From Eubacterium_B sp034180045 (GTDB lineage Bacteria > Bacillota > Clostridia > Peptostreptococcales > Anaerovoracaceae), in NCBI GenBank assembly GCA_034180045.1, contig JAXFOY010000018.1:22722-86721 (forward strand): a stretch of DNA of 64,000 nt, written 5' to 3'. Both the position numbers and the translations under genes were made by a program. The notes under the pieces are model-generated. The model did no database searches, was not told the DNA's origin, and worked only from the letters and a program-made list of their open reading frames with translations. Positions 57,785-64,000 of this stretch are shown here, in pieces (within the stretch, counting starts at the first letter, position 1; each line of letters begins with the position of its first letter).

Positions 57785-58408
57785 CTATTTTGAATCCAAT
57801 TTCTCAAATGTAAACATAAGCCCTACAAGAACAGCAATACCAAGGCTCCACCCGGCAATTATATCAGACGGATAGTGAACTCCTAAGTAAACACGGCTCA
57901 GCCCTATGAGGATTATAAGTAAACAAAGCAAAACACTAAGCAATTTAGCCGTTTTTCGGTTTTCAAAATTCTTGAGTATCAGATATATTAAAATACCGTA
58001 ACTTACAAGGCAATTCATAGCGTGACCGCTGGGAAAGGAATATCCTCCCTGCTCGATTAACCTAAGCGCAATATCGGGTCTTGCTCTTTGAAAAACCTGC
58101 TTCATTACCAGATATATGGCGGTTGATAGTATTGCGGAAACGGCAAACTTGTTTCCATACCTACTTCGTAAATTCTTATTAAAGAGTAATATTAGTACTA
58201 TTGCGATTACCGTATATCTCTCTCCGCAGTATGTTATAAAGCGCCACAGATATGTCAAATACCGAGTCCGTGTCTGATATATGCCATAGCGCAACGCATC
58301 ATCAAAGCTGTCCAAATATCCGAGCTTAAGACATACAGCCATAAAAATAAAAACAGAGATTGAGATAATAAATATTAATTTATATATATTAAAAACCTTA
58401 TTTTTCAT
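57785..58408 (-). CDS. PAP2-family phosphatase
   Basis: The 207-aa membrane protein has about five or six segments and all three PAP2 active-site motifs: KQVFQRARPD (KxxxxxxRP), YSFPSGHAMN (PSGH) and SRVYLGVHYPSDIIAG (SRxxxxxHxxxD). It dephosphorylates phosphatidic acid or undecaprenyl pyrophosphate at the outer membrane face. The divergent neighbour is PlsC, which makes phosphatidic acid, so a lipid role is slightly favoured. It leads an operon with pucR and rubredoxin genes. Confidence 0.93.
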   Translation of the reverse strand: MKNKVFNIYKLIFIISISVFIFMAVCLKLGYLDSFDDALRYGIYQTRTRYLTYLWRFITYCGERYTVIAIVLILLFNKNLRSRYGNKFAVSAILSTAIYLVMKQVFQRARPDIALRLIEQGGYSFPSGHAMNCLVSYGILIYLILKNFENRKTAKLLSVLLCLLIILIGLSRVYLGVHYPSDIIAGWSLGIAVLVGLMFTFEKLDSK

Positions 58409-58429
58409 GCCATCTCCAATCTTTTTTAT

Positions 58430-58476
58430 ATTATAACCTTAAATTATAGATATTTCCATATCATTTATGGTATATT
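58430..58476. promoter_or_regulatory. Divergent promoters of the PAP2 and PlsC genes
   Basis: On the minus strand TGGAAA (58458-58453) and TATAAT (58435-58430) are 17 bases apart. On the plus strand TGGTATATT (58468-58476) is an extended -10 toward the PlsC gene. The two start regions lie within about 50 bases. Confidence 0.5.
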
Positions 58477-58504
58477 TATCTAAGTAAAAAAATTGGAGGT
58501 TGAC

Positions 58505-59236
58505 GTGAATAAACTAAAAAACCTATGGGCATTTTTAATATTAGTCTGGTCAGGTATTAAATTTAGACCATATATGTATAAGATAAACAAAGCCAGAAAA
58601 TCCGGAGACACAAGCCGAGAAATTCAATTAATTGCGGAGTGTACAAGTGGGTGGGCGAACTATGTCTCCGATAAATTTGATATAAAGTATGAAATTATCG
58701 GCAAGGAAAATTTGCCCGATTCTCCCTGCGTTTTTATATCAAATCACCAGGCATATTTTGATATAATGGCAATACTCTACGCACTAAAGGGAAAGCAGAC
58801 CGGATTTATAGCAAAAAATGAATTCAAAAAAGTTCCTCTTCTTGGCAAATGGATTCTTACAATCAGAGGGCTTTTAATTAGGAGAGGAGATGTAAGAGAG
58901 GGGCTCAAGATAATCCAACAGGGTGCTGAGTATATAAATCAAGGCTTTTCTATGGTTATATTCCCTGAAGGTACTCGCAGCCAAAGACGTGAAATGGGAG
59001 CTTTTAAGCCCGGAAGCTTCAAACTTGCAACAAAGAGTAAGGCTCCTGTTGTACCGATTGTCATAGACGGAACATATAAGGTATTTGAGCAGAAACGAAT
59101 AATATCAAAGGGAGAAACTGTCAAAATCCAAATACTTCCACCGATTAATACTTCTGCGCTTGACCGAAAAGAGTTGGCTTCACTTTCGACAAAGATAGAA
59201 AACATGATTAGAGAAAATCTTAATCAATCAAAATAA
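58505..59236 (+). CDS. 1-acyl-sn-glycerol-3-phosphate acyltransferase (PlsC)
   Basis: GTG 58505 is chosen because GGAGGT lies 4 bases upstream; a TTG 12 bases earlier overlaps that ribosome site. The 243-aa product has one N-terminal hydrophobic segment and the acyltransferase blocks NHQAYFD (Hx4D), GLLIRRGD and VIFPEGTRSQ. It adds the second fatty acid to lysophosphatidic acid to make phosphatidic acid at the membrane. It is divergent from a PAP2 phosphatase that could consume the same lipid. A terminator follows. Confidence 0.93.
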   Translation: MNKLKNLWAFLILVWSGIKFRPYMYKINKARKSGDTSREIQLIAECTSGWANYVSDKFDIKYEIIGKENLPDSPCVFISNHQAYFDIMAILYALKGKQTGFIAKNEFKKVPLLGKWILTIRGLLIRRGDVREGLKIIQQGAEYINQGFSMVIFPEGTRSQRREMGAFKPGSFKLATKSKAPVVPIVIDGTYKVFEQKRIISKGETVKIQILPPINTSALDRKELASLSTKIENMIRENLNQSK

Positions 59237-59243
59237 ATACCAA

Positions 59244-59269
59244 AACTCCACATTTAGTGGAGTTTTTTA
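59244..59269 (+). terminator. Terminator of the plsC gene
   Basis: AACTCCAC and GTGGAGTT form a perfect 8-bp stem with an ATTTA loop, followed by TTTTT. Confidence 0.85.
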
Positions 59270-59330
59270 TATATCGGTTTAATCTAAATTAGGAGTGCTT
59301 TGTTTCAACTATATTTCAACCGGCTCTAAA

Positions 59331-60083
59331 CTAGTTTTTCCTTCCCCTGTATTTGAATGATATTATCAGAATAATTAAGCTTATACTCAACATGAAAATT
59401 GTTGACTGGATTAACGGAGCAAAATTATATTCTCTGCCCATCCACAAATCAATAAAACCGTTCCCAAGCTGTTTGGTCATAAGAATATCGGATATAGGCT
59501 TTACTGCTTTAGGAAGCTTATCAGCCGGGATTCCCATATATCCGCTTAGAATCATCATGCCGAAATACAGCCCCATAACGACACCATAAGTTATACCGAA
59601 TTTTCTAATCAAGCCGGCGATTCCATGAGCCAACATCATCAAAAAAGCTGAAAGCAGGAATTGTCCTACTACCCATACAATAACTGCTTTTGCTGTAGGC
59701 CGCTGCATTTGAATAAAAGGAACCGTTCCGCATACGTATATTGCGAAGCATACTGCCAAAAATATGAAATTGGAGATTAACTTTGAAGCCAAGATGTTCT
59801 TTTGTGAAAACCCAAAAAGCATAAGTCTATCAGGAATTGATTTATCGAGCTCATTTGAATATGTTGCTGCATGACTCAGAAAAACCGTTGCAAGAGGCAC
59901 CAGCATTGCCATACCGATAAATACCTCGGTAACAACTTCCCTTTTAGCTACATCAGGCACATCTGCCAAAGACCCCGTCACAATAAGGTGTAGTAGTATT
60001 ACGGGGAATATTGCTCCGAAAAAGAAAGCATATCCATTATACAGTGTATTCAAAAACTCATATTTTATAAGATATTTGTTCAT
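59331..60083 (-). CDS. ABC-2 type exporter permease of the two-component-linked transporter
   Basis: The 250-aa product has six membrane segments and an ABC-2 layout (YGYAFFFGAIFPVILLHLIVTG at the start, VFLSHAATYSNELDKSIPDRLMLFGFSQ in the loop). Its ATG overlaps the ATPase stop by one base (TAATG), so they are coupled. The four-gene order regulator-kinase-ATPase-permease resembles antimicrobial-peptide or bacteriocin-immunity loci. No clear terminator is visible downstream. Confidence 0.88.
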   Translation of the reverse strand: MNKYLIKYEFLNTLYNGYAFFFGAIFPVILLHLIVTGSLADVPDVAKREVVTEVFIGMAMLVPLATVFLSHAATYSNELDKSIPDRLMLFGFSQKNILASKLISNFIFLAVCFAIYVCGTVPFIQMQRPTAKAVIVWVVGQFLLSAFLMMLAHGIAGLIRKFGITYGVVMGLYFGMMILSGYMGIPADKLPKAVKPISDILMTKQLGNGFIDLWMGREYNFAPLIQSTIFMLSISLIILIISFKYRGRKN

Positions 60084-60943
60084 TAAAGCGCCCTCCTCAT
60101 CTTTGCGTTTATCGTCATTATCTCAATGTCATTATTACTGCGTCTAAAGTTAATATCAGCTTCTGAAAGATTACTGCAAACATCAACCTCTTCACCGATA
60201 TTTTTGCAAGATACGGCAATTTTCCCTGCCGGAGCATAAATTCTGTTATGCAGGTTTGCAATTTCTTCTGCTCTTTGATTCTCCTTAAAGATAACTACAG
60301 ACTTTCCACAATATTTTTCGAAAAGTTCTTCCTTGTTGCCATAATCTATAACACGGCCGTTTTCCATATATAAAATCTTTGTTGCCAAGGATTCCAGTTC
60401 CTCGTAATAATGAGAGGTTATAAGCAAAGTGCTATCTCTCTTACTGTACCACTCCGTGAGTTTTTCCATGAGCCTTTGTCTCGTTTCGAAATCCAGACCC
60501 GATGTCACCTCATCAAGCATTGTAACAGGACTTTCCTTGCACAAAACCATAATTAAAGTTAATCTTTGTTTCTGTCCTCCGGAAAGATGCTTCCACCTCT
60601 TTTTTAGGCATTCATTGAAATCGAAGAAGTTTATCATTTCAAGAAGAAGAGGGTTATCATCAATCTTACATTCCATTATAGCTTCAAGTATCACCTTTAT
60701 CGGTACGGTTTCAATATACTCATTTTGCTGCATATGAACTGCAATTTCTCTTGATTCTATATCCATTGAGATGTTTCCTTCATGAGGAACCACGCCCAAA
60801 ATACTCTTAAGCAAAGTAGTTTTACCTGCACCGTTGCTGCCGATTATCCCTACTCTGTCTCCCTCTTCAATTTCAATAACCCTTCCAAGATTAACCGCCA
60901 CTTTATTCTTAAAACTTACTTTTACATTATCCAGTCTAATCAT
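60083..60943 (-). CDS. ABC exporter ATPase of the two-component-linked transporter
   Basis: The 286-aa product has Walker A GSNGAGKTTLL, Q-loop VHMQQNEYIE, signature LSGGQKQRL and Walker B VTMLDEVTSGLD. The unusual V-T-S in place of P-T/S after the Walker B glutamate is close to consensus. The C-terminal extension (about 215-286) is typical of export ATPases of the BcrA type. It overlaps the kinase gene by 8 bases upstream and the permease by one base downstream, so all four genes form one tightly coupled operon. Confidence 0.9.
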   Translation of the reverse strand: MIRLDNVKVSFKNKVAVNLGRVIEIEEGDRVGIIGSNGAGKTTLLKSILGVVPHEGNISMDIESREIAVHMQQNEYIETVPIKVILEAIMECKIDDNPLLLEMINFFDFNECLKKRWKHLSGGQKQRLTLIMVLCKESPVTMLDEVTSGLDFETRQRLMEKLTEWYSKRDSTLLITSHYYEELESLATKILYMENGRVIDYGNKEELFEKYCGKSVVIFKENQRAEEIANLHNRIYAPAGKIAVSCKNIGEEVDVCSNLSEADINFRRSNNDIEIMTINAKMRRAL

Positions 60944-62507
60944 TTAACATAGCCTCCTGATTTCTGAGTGTTGCTACAACAACCGTTTCATCTTCTTCAA
61001 CTTTTTCTTCAATTTCCAGCTTCATCTTTAGCAGATTTGCAAAGTATTTTGATACATAAAGCCCTAAGCCGTGACCGTTTTCCGAACCGCTTACGAAAGG
61101 CTCAAATATAGAAGCTTTTACACTTTCATCTATATTGCCCGGAGCGTTTCTTACAGAAATCGAATCATTACTTACCTTGATTTTTACAAATCCATTGGTA
61201 CCGCAATACTTCACCGCATTAGAAACCAAATTATCAACAATCAAACGAAGCATCTCTCCGTTGCTGTGCCAAGCTTCACTATATTCGTCTGTATCAACAG
61301 ACAATTCTAAGCACTTGCTGTCAATTTCTATTTTGTATGCTTTCGAAACAGCTTCACACAGACCGGCAACATCAACATAGCTTCTGTCTTCGTCAGTAGA
61401 CAAATGATTTAGCGCCAAAACTTTGTCTACTATTTTTCTCATTTCCACCAATTTATCCTTTAGTATAGGTAAGTATTTATCTCTGTCGGTAAATTTGCCT
61501 ACATTAGAAATCATGCCGTCTACAAGCAGCGTTGCTGCTGCTATAGGTGTTTTTAATTGATGAGATGACGAACGCATAAAAATCTCTTTACGTCTTCCCT
61601 CATCTCTCATTTTCTTAAAACTTTCCGTTTGAGATTCGTACAGTAAGTTCAATGATTTAGCTAGATTCCCTATCTCATCATCGGCTTCCACTGCGATAGG
61701 CGTATATTCTATGCCTTGATTTCTTCGCATCTTTGCATCTCTATCAAGGTCTTCTATAGGTTTTATTATCTTTTTAGAGTAAATCGCCGAAATGCAAAAC
61801 GCCAGTAATATAATAAATGGGATAAAAACAGGAATTGCTTTGTAAATAACAGGTTTGATGTCCTCGGTTGTAGGAGTTATAACATTGCTGACCAGCATAA
61901 AACTCTTGCCTTTTTGCTTGCTGATACCTATATATGATGTGTATTTTGTACCGGTAGACTTATTTATTACAGACATTTCAACTATGGCTGTTTTTTTGGA
62001 TACGGAATGGAATTTAATATCACCTTCTCTAAAATTTATAGTTTCATTGCCCTCAAATTTGTACTTAAAGTCTTTTTCAAAGTTTTTTAGAGTTCTATCA
62101 AAAAAAATTTTTATATTTTCTTCAATCTTTTGCCCCAGTTTTTTGAAATCAAAATTCTTCTTTTTATAATCATTCAAGTATATCTTCCTGATGCTGTCTA
62201 TAATATTTTTAACAAACTCGTCCGCCGGCTCTATCTCTCCCTTAAATGAGCTGTTTGAAATTTTGATTTTATATCCTTCTTTTGGAATAATAAATCCAAA
62301 ACTGCTGTCGTCATTAAAATTCGCACCTGTCAAACTTTCTTTTTTTGTAAGATGCTGAAGCATTTCCTTAGAGTTAACTAAGTTTTCATTTGATTTATAT
62401 TCCATATAAAGAGGCGGTAACATAAATAGCATATATCCAAGTATGGCTATCCCTACTACCAATGAAATTACAACACTGTACAAAAAAGTTTTATTTGCTA
62501 ACCTCAT
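60936..62507 (-). CDS. Sensor histidine kinase
   Basis: The 523-aa product has two membrane helices (about 8-30 and 218-240) enclosing an extracytoplasmic sensor of about 185 residues. A HAMP-like linker follows (KIIKPIEDLDRDAKMRRNQG), then the phospho-acceptor box SSSHQLKTPIAAA, N-box VDNLVSNAVKY, and G-box NGHGLGLYVSKYF. The large sensor sets it apart from short-loop intramembrane kinases that work with BceAB transporters, so it probably reads a signal outside the membrane. It starts directly after the response-regulator stop. Confidence 0.94.
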   Translation of the reverse strand: MRLANKTFLYSVVISLVVGIAILGYMLFMLPPLYMEYKSNENLVNSKEMLQHLTKKESLTGANFNDDSSFGFIIPKEGYKIKISNSSFKGEIEPADEFVKNIIDSIRKIYLNDYKKKNFDFKKLGQKIEENIKIFFDRTLKNFEKDFKYKFEGNETINFREGDIKFHSVSKKTAIVEMSVINKSTGTKYTSYIGISKQKGKSFMLVSNVITPTTEDIKPVIYKAIPVFIPFIILLAFCISAIYSKKIIKPIEDLDRDAKMRRNQGIEYTPIAVEADDEIGNLAKSLNLLYESQTESFKKMRDEGRRKEIFMRSSSHQLKTPIAAATLLVDGMISNVGKFTDRDKYLPILKDKLVEMRKIVDKVLALNHLSTDEDRSYVDVAGLCEAVSKAYKIEIDSKCLELSVDTDEYSEAWHSNGEMLRLIVDNLVSNAVKYCGTNGFVKIKVSNDSISVRNAPGNIDESVKASIFEPFVSGSENGHGLGLYVSKYFANLLKMKLEIEEKVEEDETVVVATLRNQEAMLND

Positions 62508-63227
62508 CTATCCCCTCCACTTATAACCGATGCCGACAACCGTTTCAATCCAAGCCTGAGGTAATTTCTTGCGTAAATTTTTCACATGGGCGTCTATAAT
62601 CCGATCATTTCCAATATAATCTTCGTTGAATATTTGATTAATAAGCTGCTCTCTTGTGAAAACTCTTCCCGGATGGGATTTCAATGTTTTAAGCAAGAGA
62701 AATTCACTAACGGTAAGCCCCAGTTTAATTCCCCCGTAACTTGCCTCATAACCTTCTTCATCTACAAACAGGTAATTTTCACCACAATCAGTGTCTTTTT
62801 GAATCTGATTTCTTTCTGATATTCGTTTTGTTCTGCGAAGTACCGCTTCTATTCTCTTTAGCAAGATAATAGGTGATGCCGGTTTCGTAATATAGTCATC
62901 CGCAAAACAATTAAACGCTTCAAGCTGTATATTTACATCATCATAGGCAGTTAACATTATTACACCTATATTATGACCTAAATTTTCTCTTATATGCTTA
63001 AGAACTTCTATCCCGGAGCTTCCCTTTACATTTATATCAAGAACAGCTAAATCAAATTCATTTTTAGAAGTATCCGCTGCAAGGTCCAAATCGCAGCTGT
63101 CACCGAGCAGTCTTATAGCTTCGTCCCCGTCGCTGCATCCTACAACATCGTAACCTGCAATAAGCATATATTCCGTCAGTACTTCTCTTATTATCTCTTC
63201 ATCTTCTAAAAACAGTATCTTGCTCAT
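62508..63227 (-). CDS. OmpR/PhoB-family response regulator
   Basis: The 239-aa product has a receiver domain (ILFLEDEEIIREVLTEYM; phospho-acceptor in FDLAVLDINVKG; ITKPASPIILLKRI) and a C-terminal winged helix (GLTVSEFLLLKTLKSHPGRV, then RIIDAHVKNLRKKL). It is the first gene of the regulator-kinase-ATPase-permease operon and likely activates it when the kinase is stimulated. GGAACC upstream of the ATG is a weak ribosome site. Confidence 0.95.
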   Translation of the reverse strand: MSKILFLEDEEIIREVLTEYMLIAGYDVVGCSDGDEAIRLLGDSCDLDLAADTSKNEFDLAVLDINVKGSSGIEVLKHIRENLGHNIGVIMLTAYDDVNIQLEAFNCFADDYITKPASPIILLKRIEAVLRRTKRISERNQIQKDTDCGENYLFVDEEGYEASYGGIKLGLTVSEFLLLKTLKSHPGRVFTREQLINQIFNEDYIGNDRIIDAHVKNLRKKLPQAWIETVVGIGYKWRG

Positions 63228-63557
63228 GGGGTTCCTTTCTGTTCTTGATTTGATTTATTGTTAATTTACTACATAGATATGAATTTCGTATGAATATGAT
63301 ATGCATCTTTTTATATATCAAATTTATCACTGACTATATGATACTATTTTCTTCTCAAATAAAAACCCCGGCTTCAGACATGTTCCGATGCGAGTTTATC
63401 CGATTGTATAATTCGGTGTAAAAGCACAAGCTCACAAATACTTCAAGTACTTAGAGCTTTTTGACGAATAGTAGTATCAATACGTTGAATTCTTTGAGTA
63501 ATCATGTTAATATATACACTAAACATAAGTTTGGTTAAATGTATGAGGAGCGGTCGT
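63228..63557. other. Intergenic region with promoter of the XRE regulator
   Basis: No protein gene is supported. TTGAAT (63485-63490) and TAATAT (63508-63513), 17 bases apart with an extended TGT, form a promoter for the regulator. A stem-loop of AAGCTC and GAGCTT (about 63430-63462), followed by TTTTTGA, could end a transcript from the left. No promoter for the leftward operon could be fixed. Confidence 0.5.
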
Positions 63558-63779
63558 ATGAAGATTAGCTATAAGAAACTCTGGATGCTTCTAATCCAAA
63601 GGGATATTACGAAAGTAATGTTACGTAGAGATTTAGGGATTGCACCCGGCACGATGAGCAAGCTCAACAAGGGCAAAGAGGTTGCCTTGTCCGTGCTTTT
63701 ACGCATTTGCGAATATCTTAATTGCGATATCGGAGATATTTGTGAGGTTGTCCACACCGACAAAATAGTTAAAAAGTAA
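63558..63779 (+). CDS. Small XRE-family DNA-binding protein
   Basis: ATG 63558 is chosen because GAGGAG lies about 9 bases upstream. The 73-aa product is a single helix-turn-helix (KVMLRRDLGIAPGTMSKLNK, about 18-37) with the family's C-terminal NCDIGDICEVV. It is short, as in controller proteins of restriction-modification loci, and lies 11 bases before a DNA methyltransferase gene. Autoregulation and control of the nuclease or methyltransferase are plausible, but no C-box repeats were found upstream. Confidence 0.85.
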   Translation: MKISYKKLWMLLIQRDITKVMLRRDLGIAPGTMSKLNKGKEVALSVLLRICEYLNCDIGDICEVVHTDKIVKK

Positions 63780-63790
63780 AGGAGATTATT

Positions 63791-64000
63791 ATGGCAACAG
63801 TAAAATCCGGTAGAAATAAAACTATCGATACCCCATTAAGTGAAGGAAAAATTTATCTTGATCGCTGTATCACTATTACGCAAGAGCAAGCAGACCTTAG
63901 CGGAGTCATGGACAAAACCGTTATTGGCAATATGCTTGATGTTTGTTCTTTATTACCTGACAAAAGTATAGATTTAATAATTGCAGACCCACCTTATAAT
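63791..64000 (+). CDS. DNA methyltransferase, N-terminal part (cut by window edge)
   Basis: Seventy residues are visible. The frame ends at DPPYN, the catalytic motif IV of N6-adenine or N4-cytosine DNA methyltransferases, preceded by NMLDVCSLLPDKSIDLIIADPPYN, of which the upstream part fits a D-type motif order with motif IV first. GGAGA lies 7 bases before the ATG. The target sequence cannot be judged. The gene follows the XRE regulator on the same transcript, so a restriction partner should follow to the right, outside the window. Confidence 0.88.
   Translation, partial: MATVKSGRNKTIDTPLSEGKIYLDRCITITQEQADLSGVMDKTVIGNMLDVCSLLPDKSIDLIIADPPYN

Overview
The window is AT-rich DNA with strong Shine-Dalgarno sequences and many extended -10 promoters (TGnTATAAT). 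It looks like a low-GC, anaerobic, amino-acid-fermenting member of the Clostridia. Supporting genes are arginine deiminase, a RocB-like peptidase, an AGCS symporter, a butyryl/4-hydroxybutyrate-type CoA-transferase with a Rex-like operator, anaerobic cobalt-chelating tetrapyrrole genes, rubredoxin, and surface proteins with triple CWB2 (Cwp-type) repeats. The family could be Anaerovoracaceae or Peptostreptococcaceae, but I cannot fix the genus from sequence alone.

Layout. 1-14 kb: amino-acid and peptide use (YtcJ-like amidohydrolases, RocB-like M20 peptidase, AGCS symporter, ArcA, asparaginase, M32 carboxypeptidase, TSUP exporter, glyoxalase-fold protein, YitT, APC permease). 14-19.5 kb: a nickel/peptide-type ABC importer on the minus strand behind a cobalamin riboswitch with its own terminator. 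19.6-22.3 kb: a metal-efflux P-type ATPase with a separate HMA protein and a divergent ArsR regulator. 22.4-30.7 kb: ComEB-like deaminase, CbiK cobaltochelatase, an ABC-2 exporter, a secreted protein with a probable leaderless start, and an operon bioY-sirC-hemC-cobA/hemD-cbiL. Together 14-31 kb is a metal and tetrapyrrole neighbourhood: cobalt uptake under B12 control, cobalt insertion, early corrin synthesis and metal efflux.

30.9-34.2 kb is a decayed insertion at the 3' end of a tRNA-Arg(CCT) gene, bounded by an 11-bp direct repeat of the tRNA end. It holds a ribbon-helix-helix gene, a frameshifted phage structural gene, a degraded CxxC protein, an intact Fic gene, 40-bp tandem repeats and a 314-bp MITE-like element. 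34.5-46.2 kb: CoA-transferase, second YitT, two MacB-like ABC-FtsX fusion proteins, purB-purA-alr. 46.3-47.4 kb: rpsF-ssb-rpsR. 47.5-56.3 kb: a glycan deacetylase/acetyltransferase pair, a phage-derived repressor-operator-holin-endolysin module in which the endolysin carries CWB2 repeats, and a nucleotidyltransferase followed by a CAP-CWB2 surface protein. 56.4-63.2 kb: rubredoxin, PucR-type regulator, PAP2 phosphatase, PlsC, and a two-component system with its ABC transporter. The right edge cuts into a DNA methyltransferase preceded by a small XRE regulator, probably the start of a restriction-modification locus.

The candidates most worth following are the isolated lysis module at 50.0-52.6 kb (Cys-nucleophile S24 repressor, repeated operators, CWB2 endolysin), the doubly controlled cobalt-type importer at 14.2-19.5 kb, and the tRNA-Arg island with Fic. 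All starts marked as chosen differ from the longest possible reading frame because a Shine-Dalgarno sequence or family alignment favours the shorter form.
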